Assembly: GCA_947561585.1 (NCBI GenBank)
Contig: CANNZV010001637.1
Span: 62,001-126,000, forward strand
DNA: 64,000 bases
Origin: Caprella mutica
Taxonomy: Eukaryota; Arthropoda; Malacostraca; Amphipoda; Caprellidae
Direction of reading: 5' to 3'
In this document: piece by piece, positions 23,491 to 34,740 of the stretch
Position numbering within the stretch: the stretch's first letter is position 1
Layout: the number at the start of each line of letters is the position of its first letter
Translations under genes and position numbers: made by a program
The notes under the pieces: model-generated
Database searches by the model: none
What the model saw: only the letters and a program-made list of their open reading frames with translations
Told to the model about the DNA's origin: nothing

Positions 23491-24010
23491 ACGATTTGTC
23501 AATAGCTCAATAATTATTTACAATTAATACTACGAAATACCTAATACGTTCAGAAAATTGAGATTTAAAAAATTACTGTTCATTTAATTATGTATACCTA
23601 GATATCACGTAAATATTAAATTGTAAATATTTTAAACTGAAGGAATGCAGGTAGGTATATTAATAGTACCGGCCACAGAACACTGAATATAGTACTGACC
23701 ATAGATCTCTGACGTCACCGTCGTCAATATAAACGCTCTCTTGAAAACATCTTATTATCTTTGCTGGTTGATTGGCAATTAAAAAAGACCTTTTTCAATA
23801 GAGGGAGCCCTATCTACCTATGAAATTATGTACAGGATTATCTATTGCCCAGCTACTACGCAATAATAAACTAAATCTTCTTTGCAACAAATTGACACCA
23901 TTTTGCTAGTACTACGCATTTAAAATAATGGACTCTTACTGAACTTTTGAAACGAAGCCTCTGATTGGATTTGATGGAAGACTGTTGTCTTGCGTGATCT
24001 AATTGGCTCT

Positions 24011-24140
24011 AGGGTAAGTTCCGAATCATCGGTCATATAAAAAAAGCGATATAAAAATGGTTAATAATAATAAAAATTGTATCATTTTTTTAAATGACCG
24101 AAGATGCAGTACTGATCGATAATTTGTAACTTACCCTAGC
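24011..24140. mobile_element. Short palindromic MITE, family P
   Basis: About 130 bases with tidy ends: TAGGGTAAGTTCCGAATCAT on the left and AATTTGTAACTTACCCTA on the right, compatible with a TA duplication. It lacks the central TGATACC palindrome, so it is an internally deleted form. Confidence 0.75.
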
Positions 24141-24456
24141 CTGTTTTGATAATGCTTTATTAAATAAATTAATTACATAGGCTTAAATAATTTTTTGAAT
24201 ACAGAATATCTAATTCACTCCCCACTCCTAAATAAGCTTGGTACATTTGTTTTCTCTACAATTTTTGAATCGTAAATACCTAGGTAGTTACATAAAATTT
24301 AATAATGTTTAAAACAAATGAGTCTATGTATCAATTTGTGACATCATCACAGGAACCCGCTAAAATTGAATAATGAAGAGCTTACAACAGTTCTAAAGCT
24401 CAAATAATCAATTTAAGTACCTATTTCATTGAATCAAAATAGCTTGGGGAAGACTG

Positions 24457-24665
24457 GTAGTGGTAAGTTACAAATTATCAGGCATGTTCACATTTTCGAT
24501 CCGGATCCTGTAAGAAGGTAGTAAATTAGGCTAATAAATATATAATTTAACATTTTGACTCATTATTTTTGATTGATATCCATGATACCTATAAGCATCA
24601 TGGATAGCAATTAAAAAGTTGAAATTTTAAATTGTGTAATTTTTTTATATTTTTGAAAATGAGAG
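24457..24665. mobile_element. Palindromic MITE, family P (degenerate)
   Basis: Left end GGTAAGTTACAAATTATCAG, centre TCCATGATACCTATAAGCAT. The right arm decays after TTTTTTATATTTTTGAAAATG, so the right boundary is uncertain. Confidence 0.6.
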
Positions 24666-24949
24666 TATCTACTCTATTGATATGATAAATGATATCTATA
24701 GATTGCTTTAGGCACTTCAATTAGTAATGTTGCTATTATTACGTCATCAAATTTCAACCAATCACAGTCCGTTTTAACTGCTCTCACTACTAGTGTTGAT
24801 TTACAAACTTATGATTTGATGACATATAGCAAATATTGTACATAGTTTTATATGTAATAGTTAAGGCCGCAATGTTTGGACCTTGGGGAGAAATTTTGAT
24901 GGATTAGACTACGTAAAGTAAGCCCTATCGAAAATCTGTTATGACTATT

Positions 24950-25110
24950 AATTTGTTCTTTGATCTTTGCTTGCGGAGTTGAGTTTATTCAAATGAATAA
25001 CCGATTTCTGCGTTGTTTAAACATATAATGTGTTATTTTCACGGAGTTGTCTATAGGATATATTTTCACGGAGTTGATTCTGAACATCCAACGGAGTTAC
25101 TAGTCAATCA
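24950..25110. repeat. CGGAGTT-word module
   Basis: The word CGGAGTT occurs four times in about 140 bases (TTGCGGAGTTGAGTTTATTC, TTCACGGAGTTGTC, TTCACGGAGTTGATTC, CAACGGAGTTACTAG). It ends near a CAGTCTTG boundary. Related copies start near 22030 and 51490. Confidence 0.65.
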
Positions 25111-25589
25111 GAAGAGAGTTATTTTTCCACCCTGGGTGGCAACATGCCAGTCTTGAAAACTGCTTAGGCCAACAGATGAACTCTATATGCTAAATGCTGC
25201 GGATTATACAATTTTTAGCAATTTACCATTAATTTTTGAAGTCTGTAAAACTCCAACAGAGTAATTAGTTCATCAGAAAGCACCTATTTTTCCAGACTGG
25301 GCAACATGATAACATCATACATGATTACATCCTCCTTCAATGGATGCCAGAGCATTACTGTCTGAGAGTTGAGACTGTGTGACCAAGTATACATATGTAC
25401 TTATACTAAAACTCAAAGTAATCCACCCCAATGCACCCCTACCCCTCCGCCCTCCCCTCAACATTGTACTCCCCGTAAAATTACTAAACTTTTGATAAAT
25501 ACATAGGTAGTACCCACATCTAATATTATGGTGGCCTATATCAAGATAATGGCGGCCTTTTAGATTAGAGTGAGCAGTATAAGATACTT

Positions 25590-27905
25590 TCTGTAATATA
25601 GTACCTACTAGATACTACCTAGATATATTATACCTATAGGTATAATTTGCCACAAATTTTAAAATTCTTTTTCTTCTTATCTTAAGAATCAGTAGAAAAT
25701 CAGACAGACAGGTACCATAATATTTCGAGCTAACTAAAACATGAATAATTTTGCAAGCTTGTTTTTTGTTTTCCTTAATATTTTTCTGATAAGAGTTTCT
25801 ACAGTTTTCTTTAAAAAAAAATTTGGTGCCAAATGATATCAGTTACCTAGGTACTATCTTACATTAAATAAATAAAATTATACGATGGAAACTGTAGTAC
25901 CTCTTAATTAGATGGCTGCACAATAAAAGATTATTGTAAATACCAATCAAGCTTGAAGATTATTCATGTTTTAAGTAACATAAAATGTTACGATTCCATC
26001 ATTGCATGCTAACACATATCCCCCACCCAGTGACCCCAATTGCCCAGTTCGTTACTTGTCTGATAAATAATTATTATATCTACCTACATGTTTAATATCA
26101 CAATAGGTAACACTACCTATTTTAAAAAATAGTTATTATTTTACCTATCGTGTTTTCTCATATCTACATTTACATATGACCGAAGATGTGAAATTGACCG
26201 CTAATTCGTAACTTACCAAGTTCCCCTATGTATAGGATTTCTATTCTAGGGCCGAAAATGTGTTATCGTACGATAACTTAGAACTTACCTCAGATATATG
26301 AAAAAGTTAATGAATTTAACTAACACTTTAAATGGTTATTTTAATATAGGCTTACTATAATTAAATAACCAGTTAAAGTAGTTAGTAAATTATACAATAT
26401 TTGTGTGGTCGGAAGTATGGAAACGTCTGATAACTTGAAACTTACCCTAGGAACTTGAAACTTACCCTAGGTAGACTGGTACCCAATACTCTAATTTATC
26501 AACTTATGTACGTGATGGTACGTGAACTTCTGATTTAAATATTTTAATCATACGTTTTTAAAACTTTATAAATTCTTACTTACCTAATAATGATTATGGT
26601 AATTTCTATTTAAATTGTTATCCATGATACTAAATAAAGAGTTAAAATAAGTAGGTAAATAGGTTTATATTTCTGTATAAATATAAACCTATTTACCTAC
26701 TTATTTTAACTCTTTATTTAGTATCATGGATAACAATTTAAATAGAAATTACCATAATCATTATTAGGTAAGTAAGAATTTATAAAGTTTTAAAAACGGA
26801 TGATTAAAATATTTAAATCAGAAGTTCACATACATAAGTTAATAAACAAAATGGCTGTCAGGATGACGTGATATTCTTGACACTTAAACATGTATTGAAC
26901 TGGTTAAATATAGAAAAAGTTATAGCTATTCAATGAATATAAGCAGAGTATTAAGAATACTGGTTAATCAAAATATACAGTATACCTAATTAACACAAAA
27001 TACCTTTCTATTATAAGTACAGCTAAATGTTTGAATTTAAGATTTTCGGTTCTAGACATGTTCCGGACAATTGTCTGGACTTGTACATGTTTTTAAGTAT
27101 TTACAATTAGCCTAATATTTAAGAAGTAATGCAATCAGAAAATTTAGATTTGAATTTGATAAATTATAAAGCACTAGTTTAAACATTACTGTTCATTCAA
27201 TTAGGTATTTTGAGTAAATATATTAAACGGAAAGAATGTACATAGGTACTAGGGTAACTTATGAATTGTCAATCAGTTTCACATCTTCGGTCTTATACAT
27301 TCCTAAGAAAGAAACTAGCAATATCATAATTATTATTACTTTAATTGGTATCGAATGAATGCCATTGATAATAAAAATAATAATTATTAGGTAACCTATT
27401 TCTTTTGTTTTTATTCTTTAACCAAAGATGCTATTCAGGGTTTCTGTGAGACTTCAATGGTCTGGTTTTCTTTTGATTCAAAAGAGAAAAAGAATAGTTT
27501 TACGGTACCTAATGGTTACTGGAAATGTGGTAGCAAACTAGGTATGATAATTGATATTATCATAATATGATAATTGATAATTATCATATTATCATAGGTA
27601 TGATAATTGATATTATCATACTCTATACCTAGGTACTATCTTGCATTAAATAAATAAAATACTATGATGAAAACTGTAGAAGATGTTATCAGAAAAATAT
27701 TAAGGTAAACAAAAAACAAGCTTGCAATATTATTCATGTTTCATTTAGCTCAAAATATTATGGTACCAATCTGTCTGATTTTCTACTGATTCTTAAGATA
27801 AGAAGAAAAAGAATTTTATAATTTGGTGGCAAACTGGCAAATGATATTAGGTATACCTGGCTATACAGTATACTTAGTTAGCTAGGTAGTAATAGGTACT
27901 CTATT
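25590..27905. repeat. Giant imperfect palindrome, about 2.3 kb
   Basis: The outer arms are inverted copies: 25662-25723 (TTCTTATCTTAAGAATCAGT...) pairs with 27754-27815, and flanking TAGTACCTA / ACTACCTAG blocks pair near 25600 and 27890. Inside, family P arms at about 26160-26220 and 27250-27295 are also inverted. At the centre lies a long near-perfect hairpin (26497-26848). All pairs share roughly the same midpoint, near 26.7 kb. Confidence 0.7.
26497..26848. repeat. Near-perfect hairpin with arms of about 165 bases
   Basis: The left arm to 26672 and right arm from 26679 are complementary with very few mismatches around a loop CTGTAT at 26673-26678. The main difference is a 10-base duplication in the left arm (GTACGTGATGGTACGTG against GTATGTG). 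It contains TTGTTATCCATGATAC, a phrase from the family P centre. Such identity suggests recent formation or ongoing arm-to-arm conversion. Confidence 0.9.
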
Positions 27906-28701
27906 TTGATAATTAAATAAAATACTACGATTTAAACTGTAATAAGTAATAATTACACTGATTTGAACTTTTATTACTAGTTTGAATTGTCCTGAAAGAT
28001 TTCTTCCTAACTAGTCGGTGGAATTTTGTAATTTAACATACAGTGGCGGTGGGGCAACTTAATTTTCCTGCTCATGGCTGTGGAATGGGCATAAATATGG
28101 TGACTTTTTCGGTGGAATTATTCCTATATAAGGCATGTCGGTGGAGTTCCATGCACCAAATACAGACTGGCCACAAAATACAGACTGGTGGGGAAAGATC
28201 TCTTATTCTGTTTGTAGCAAAATCAATGTAAATATAGGGATTAATTCTGAAGTGTTCGTAACAAAATTAATGTAGATATAGGAATTAATTCAAAATTGTT
28301 CGCCAGTCTGTATTTGGTGCACAAAATTCCACTGACTTTTTGAAAAAGTTAAAAAAATCCACCATAAATTTCAAGTAATTTGGCTAATCCAACAACATTT
28401 TACCCATTTTTCCACCGAAAATTAATGATAACATAGGAGTAAATAGCTAAAAATCCACCGACTTTGCCAGAATATTATTTTCAAAGGGAAAGTATTCCAC
28501 CGACATGTCGGTGGAATTTACCACGAAATACAGACAGGCGGCAGTCTGCAGAATATGGAACATTTTTCCAAGACTCTCTGCGGCCAGTCTGCAGAATGTG
28601 TCTCTTCTCCCGCAGAGACTTTTATTTGAGAGAGAGCTACTCTCTGACTCTCAGCAGCAGATTCAGAATCTCCCGCAGCTAAATTTAATTAATGGTAACA
28701 T

Positions 28702-28967
28702 CCATGTTTTAAAGTATGGCAGGAAAGTCGCCAGTTTAGTGAGAAAATGGATCCAGGTCGCCACATTTAAGATACTTTAAAGGAGAATTTTGGCTTCCTA
28801 GTGAAGATATTACACTTGATAACATCCTTATGCTTCATGTCTGATGCATCTGTATCTCTTGAGACTATTTTAGAAGTGATTTACTTGTTATTTACAGGTT
28901 TTCCAATTATTTAACCCCTCAAAAGTCGCCAATATACTGGCGACTTTGTCCATACTTTAAAACATGG
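28702..28967. repeat. GGCGAC-word module with perfect 18-bp inverted ends
   Basis: Starts CCATGTTTTAAAGTATGG and ends with its exact complement CCATACTTTAAAACATGG. The word GGCGAC or complement occurs near the left end (AAAGTCGCCAG; GGTCGCCAC) and at the right end as the inverted pair AAGTCGCCAATATACTGGCGACTTT. A related, inverted copy is at about 50998-51293. Confidence 0.85.
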
Positions 28968-29144
28968 GGTAACATAGGAATTAATTCAAAATCTCCCGCA
29001 GCTAAATTAATGGTAACATAGGAATTAATTCAAGATCTCCCGCAGAGATCTCCAATTTCTAAAATTTCAATCAAAAACTCCCGCAGAGAGTCTTGGAAAA
29101 ATGTTCCATATTTTGATTGAATTTTTAGAAATTGGAGATCTCTG

Positions 29145-29389
29145 CCAGTCTGTATTTCATGGTAAATTCCACCGACATGTCGATGGAATTTTTTCCCTTT
29201 GAATATAATATTCTGGCAAAGTCGGTGGATTTTTAGCTATTTATTCCTATGTTACCATTAATTTTCGGTGGAAAAAACCGAAAATTGGGTAAAATGTTGG
29301 TGGATCAGCCAAATTACTGGAAATTTATGGTAGATTTTTTCAGCTTTTTCAAAAAGTCAATGGAATTTTGTGCACCAAATACAGACTGG
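29145..29389. repeat. GTCGGTGGA-word module, complete copy
   Basis: 245 bases from CCAGTCTGTATTTCATGG to TGCACCAAATACAGACTGG. Order: inverted word pair CCACCGACATGTCGATGG; about 40 bases; GTCGGTGGATTTTTAGC; linker TATTTATTCCTATGTTACC; TTTTCGGTGGAAAA; TTGGTGGATCAG; GTAGATTTTTTC; GTCAATGGAATTTTGTGC. This is the clearest copy for defining the scaffold. Confidence 0.85.
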
Positions 29390-32300
29390 GATCTCTGCGG
29401 GAGATCTTGAATTAATTCCTATGTTACCATTAATTTAGCTGCAGGAGATTTTGAATTAATTCCTATGTTACCATTAATTTAGCTGCGGGAGATTCTGAAT
29501 CTGCTACTGAGAGTCAGAGAGTAACTGTCTCTCAAATTAAAATCTCTGCGGGAGAAGAGACACATTCTGCAGACTGGATTGTTCGGAGAGAATATTCCAA
29601 ATATCTCGCATATTCTGCAGACTGGTAATTCAGAAGTGTTCTTAGCAAAATTAATGTAAATATAATATAGGAAATTAGGAATTAATTGAGAGAATATCCC
29701 AAATATCTCGGATCTCCCATATTCTGTAGTCTTGATTGGAGGGAAAATTCATCAAAACAAGATCTTGTGACTATTTTCAAATTAATTCTTATGTTTACAT
29801 GTTATTATTGCCAGACTGCAGGAAGTAGGAACTGGTTACTGGTAAACTGTTCTTCATAAAATCCTCTATTTTGGCTTCTGTTCTCAGTAAAATACATGTA
29901 AACATAGGAGGAAATTAAGGATTGTTCACACAGAAAATGTTAAAAATGTCCCATATTCTGCAGACTGACTGGTATAAAATAACTATAATTATTGGAGACA
30001 TATTGCCACTCTGGAAAAAGTGATCTTTTCTGATAGATTAATCTCTCTGTTGGAGTTTAGCAAACCTTAAATTTTAAAATACAGTGATAAATTAATGGGA
30101 ACTGTATAAACCGCAGCATTTTGCTCTAAAATTAACCTAATAGCCTAAGGTATTTTCCAGAGTGGATATATTGAAGAAATTTGGCCATTTTGGAGACAAA
30201 TTTGAAATTTTTTTGGAGACTAATTGTTCTGAAATATGAAATCTTGTTGACAGATTTTCCACACTTTGCAGACTGGCCCTCAAATATAGTCTCCAAAGAT
30301 CTTTGGCGACATGGACGCACTTTGCAGACTGGAGATTTTACACTTGAACCAAACTGTATATACTTCATGGTAAATTCCACCAATTTGTCGGTGGAATTTT
30401 TCTGCATTGATAATAATACTCTGACAAAGTTGGTGGATTTTTAGCTATTTATTCCTATGTTACAATTAATTTTTGGTTGAAAAATGGATAAAATGTTGGT
30501 GGATCAGCCAAATTACTGGAAATTTATGGTAGATTTTTTCAGCTTTTTCAAAAAGTCAGTGGAATTTTGTGGCTTGTGCTCCAAATATGTCCTTATGACA
30601 GAGTATGTCAGTTAAAGCCAATTAATTGGCTTGGATTTCTAAAGGTCAAAACTCAGATGACAGATATGTCTAATTGGCTTAAATTTTGAATTAATTCCTA
30701 TGTTCTCATGTTAATTTCCATGTTACAGAGTATGTCAACAGTCAGTTGAAGCCAATTAATTGGCTTATGTTTTGAAACGTCAAAACTCAGATATGTCTAA
30801 TTGACTTTAAATTTTGAATTAATTCCTATGTTCCCATGTTAATTTTGACTTGAAATCTTCAAAAAATGAGGCAAATTGGCATTGCTCAAATTTTTTGTGA
30901 AACTTTGGCTCTAAAATGAAAAATTGGCTTTCAATTTTCCAGCCTCTGAAACATGGCTTTTGCTTCATGTCTGATGGCTGATGCATGTGCATTTCTTGAG
31001 ACTGTTTTAGGAGTGATTTGTTTTACTGGTGACTTTGTCCATACTTTAAAACATGGAAGCCAACCAGTCTATTGGAAATTGGCTAGATTTTTCCAAGACT
31101 CTCTGCAACCCACTCTGGGAAAAGTGGTCTTTTCTGATGAATTAAGCAAACCTTAAAATACAGTAATAAAAAAATGGTAACTGCATAATCCGCAGCATTT
31201 AGGCTCTAAAATTCATCTCTCAGCCTAAGGTATTTCTATTTTCCAGAGTGGACTGCAGAATATGAGCCCAACTTTAGTTGTTGTATATCTCTGCAGCCTG
31301 CGGGAGATCTTGAATTAATTCCTAATTCCTATGTTACTAGGTAACCCTGAACCCAGCCAGATTGTATTTGCTATTTGGTTGTAAATTCCAATGATATGTC
31401 AGCACCAGTCTGCAGAATTCAGCAGAAACTGGTAAAGTGTTTGTAGAGAATCAGAGATTCTGTATAAACACTTTACCAGTTAATTCATTTATTTTAAGAT
31501 TAATTAATTAATTCATTTCTGAATTAATTCCTATATTTACATTAATTTTGCTACAAACAGAAAAAGATATTTCTAAGAACACTTTAACAGTTGCAAACTT
31601 GCAGTTTGCAGACCAATCTGTATTTTGTGGTAAATTCCACAGACATTTCGGTGGAATTTTTTCCCCTATGAAAATATCATTCTGGCAAAGTCAGTGAATT
31701 TTTAACTATTTATTCCTATGTTACCATTAATTTTTGGTAGAAAAATGGGTGAAATGTTGGTGGATCAGCCAAATTACTGGAAGTTTATGGTGGATTTTTT
31801 CAGCTCTTTCAAAAAGTCATTAGAATTAGAATGAGCATTAGAACTCATGTTTCAGAGGCTGGAAAATTGTAAGCCAATTTTTCATTTTAGAGCCAAAATT
31901 TCACAAAAAATTTGAGCAATGCCAATTTGCTCATTTTTTGAAGATTTCAAGTCAAAATTAACATGAGAACATAGGAATTAATTCAAAATTTAAGCCAATT
32001 AGACATATGTCATCTGAGTTTTGACCTTTAGAAATCTAAGCCAATTAATTGGCTTTAACTGACATACTCTGTCATAAAGACATATTTGGAGCACAAGCCA
32101 CGAAATTCCACTGACTTTTTGAAAAAGCTGAAAAAATCTACCATAAATTTCCAGTAATTTGGCTAATCCACCAACATTTTATCCATTTTTCCACTAAAAA
32201 TTAATGGTAACATAGAAATAAGTAGCTAAAAATCCACCGACTCAAAGGGGAAAAATTTCCACAGACACGTTGATGGAATTTACCACAAAATACAGACTGG

Positions 32301-32969
32301 TATGCTACAAGTTATTTTGGAGGAATTTATGATAATTTGATCATTTTGGAGAGAAATTTTGCTTCATTTGGAGAGACAATTAGAGAGTTTAGGAGCCATA
32401 CTATTTTACTTGGCCAGGTAATGAAGCATGTCCAAACTTGCCATTTTAGTGGCGAGTTTGTGACAGTTATTTTGAGCCCTTCAATTGCAAATGGCGAGAA
32501 ATATCTAATTTTCACCCATGCTACAATGCTTTTTGGAGAGCTGGAGAAACAAATGGAGAGTTTATGAGTCATACTGTTTACTCTATTTTACTTGGTAATT
32601 TACTAATTTAGTTGCGTGAGATTTTAAGCTAAATCTTATGTAACTATTAATTAAATTCAATTTAGCTGCGGGAAATTCTGAATCTGCTACCGAGAGTCAG
32701 AGAGTAACAGTCTCTTAAAATAAAATCTCTGCAGGAGAAGAGACACTGACACATTTTGCAGAGTGGGTGTTTGAGGCACTTGCTTATAAAGCTGAAAAAA
32801 AAGTTAAAAACCACTATCATATTTGGCTGATCCACCAACATTTTCCCTATTTAGCCACCGAAAATTTATGGTAACAGCTAAAAATCCACTGACTTTGATA
32901 AAATATTATGTTTGAGGGAGAAAAATTCCACAGAGATGTCTGTGGAATTTAACTTGAAATACAGTCTGG

Positions 32970-33215
32970 AAAGCCACCCAGCTAACCAAAAGCTGTTCGT
33001 CCCACGTCTTAGACGTCTGATATCCTTCTTTATAGGGGGATTTAAGTCGTGGGCCACCGGAAATCAGACGTCTAACCCTCTTCGTTTGCACAGAGGTCCC
33101 CTTCTGCAAGATGTTTAATCCCACGTCTTATCCTTCTCTGACAGAGAGGGACATCAACATGTCTCAAGTCTAACCCCACTCCGTTTTCAAGACGTGGGAC
33201 AGAGTGTGGATGGCC
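32970..33215. repeat. GACGTGGG-word module, GC-richer
   Basis: CCCACGTCTTAGACGTCTGA, AAGTCGTGGGCC, TCAGACGTCTAACCC, TCCCACGTCTTATCC and CAAGACGTGGGAC occur within about 230 bases. The word is therefore repeated in both orientations, as in the AT-rich modules, but without the AATTAATTCC linker. It follows a GTCGGTGGA-type module ending near 32965. Confidence 0.7.
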
Positions 33216-33330
33216 CCCTGTTGGGATCTGTTTTTTTTACCCACCCTGTATGACCGAAGATGTGAAACTGACTGATAATTCGTAAAATTTACCCTAATTG
33301 GAAAATATTTAAATAGGTAAATTTGATTGA

Positions 33331-34469
33331 ATCTGGCACAGTCTGTATTTGGTGCACAAAATCCTACTGACTTTTTTAAAAAGCTGGAAAAAATCCTCCA
33401 ATAATTTGAATGTCCTTACATTTAAATTTGAAACTTTAAATTGGAATTTGAGAGGAATATCAAATTTTCTTAAATTTAGTCTGCAATGTCCACACAGCCA
33501 TCTGCAGCTCCAAAGCAGAAGGGCTGCAGACTGGCCTGATTGTTTTAGATTGTAAATTTGGTTGACTTTTTTCTCTAAGTTTTTTGCAATGTCTGAGGAT
33601 TTTTGCTTTTTATTATTCTGTCCCCATTATTTTTGGTTGATGAAAATGGAAAAAAGTCAAGAGGCTTAGCAAAATTAACTATTAAGGCTTATTTTTTTAA
33701 AACTTTGTAAAAAAGTAAGCCAACTCCAGATGTAGACTGCTGGAGTAAAAGCCCATCTTTCAGAGTATGTCAGATGAGGCTATTTAATTGACTTACATTT
33801 CAAAATGACAGAAATCAGTTACTTATGTCTAATTTGATTAAAGTTTTTAATCAAGTCCTATGTTCCCATGTTATTTTTGGCTTGAAATCTTCAAAAATGA
33901 CCCTGAATTGTCTTGGAACAGAATTCTCCTAAAATTTTGTTAAAAATTGGCTTACAGTTTGGGTCTTAAAAACACATCTAAGTGAGAAAAGGAATGGTTC
34001 TTCAAGCTTTGTAAATCCAGGTAAAATTTGGTTTTCAGCAATCTGGTAGCTAAATTGAAAAATTCTTCCTAATACTCTGCCAATTTGAATTATTACTTTT
34101 AAAATATGAGAATTAATCCTTTTCCAATTCCACAGTAAAATTGAAATATGGATAACAAACTCCATAGACTTTCTCTCATAATTGTTTGTTTCGTTTATTT
34201 CTGACAATTAGTTAGAGAGCACTTAATTAAACTGGCAACATCTTTACTTACTTTGTAATGAGTATACTATGAATGCTTCTTTGATGAAATGTAAACAAAA
34301 CAGGTATTACTTTGTGTGGAGAAGGGGGTTTAATGAATTTGAAGAGCCTTGAATTAATTTTCTTTGGGAGACCATTTATTGAAATAAAAGAGTTATTGGA
34401 TTTATACACTCTTTGTTTCTCAATTCATTTGTCAGTCTAATTTTTTTCAATAGTTAGTGCAATATTTGG
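33331..34469. other. AT-rich interval with decayed repeat traces
   Basis: Begins with a diverged GTCGGTGGA-type fragment (CAGTCTGTATTTGGTGCACA at 33339) and decays into AT-rich sequence with AATTGGC-like scraps near 33760-33960. No gene is supported up to the MITE at 34470. Confidence 0.5.
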
Positions 34470-34645
34470 GCAATTGAATTATCCCACATTTTTGATCATT
34501 GTAAATATATAATAATTATTATACCTTTAATTTATTTTTTTTATCCATGATAGCTATGTTCAGGTATAGTGGATAACAAATAAAGAAAAAGTTAAATATC
34601 AATTATTATATATATTTTTATATGAATGACAATGTGGAACTTACC
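34470..34645. mobile_element. Palindromic MITE, family P, just upstream of a gene
   Basis: Degenerate arms (GAATTATCCCACATTTTTGA; TGACAATGTGGAACTTACCC) around ATCCATGATAGCTATGTTCA. It ends about 95 bases before the first identified ATG of the 34741-44065 gene, within its presumed 5' intron. Confidence 0.65.
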
Positions 34646-34740
34646 CTTGCTATAACTTTACCTTCTGCTATTTTTACAAACTTAAATTCAATTTTAAATG
34701 TATTATCATTAATTGTTTCTTTTTCAGTTACATTCTCAAA

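Larger units (their letters stand above)
22161..25590. other. AT-rich intergenic repeat mosaic, no supported gene
   Basis: Holds MITE family P copies (22850 one arm, 23305-23490, 24011-24140, 24457-24665), a dispersed repeat seen at about 22960-23300, 23500-23660 and again at 27040-27260, and a CGGAGTT-word module at about 24950-25110. Many short TAGGTACCTA-type words are present. No open frame with coding character is seen. Confidence 0.6.
28000..33330. repeat. Main array of word-module repeats
   Basis: At least seven module types lie side by side, many bounded by CAGTCTG / CAGACTG. Types: GTCGGTGGA (28313-28538, 29145-29389, 31613-31830 and others), TACGAACA (28199-28310, 29576-29700), CTGCGGGAGA (28610-28690, 29040-29160, 29392-29575, 32600-32760), GGCGAC (28702-28967), TTGGAGA (30160-30330, 32310-32590), AATTGGC (30598-30960, 31850-32090) and GACGTGGG (32970-33215). 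Most share a linker AATTAATTCCTATGTT or its complement. Each module contains its word three to seven times, both direct and inverted. Open frames here are incidental. Confidence 0.85.

Noticed and set aside
30953..31156. Plus-strand open frame of 67 codons (MAFASCLMADACAF...)
   Set aside because: It lies wholly inside word-module repeats and crosses module boundaries. Other copies of the same modules are not open in this frame.
32337..32572. Overlapping open frames on both strands near 32.3-32.6 kb
   Set aside because: They fall in a TTGGAGA-word module with few stops by composition. There is no gene context.
28000..33330. CRISPR-like array interpretation of the repeated words
   Set aside because: Words are only 6-10 bases, occur in both orientations with fixed, shared spacers, and the genome is clearly eukaryotic.
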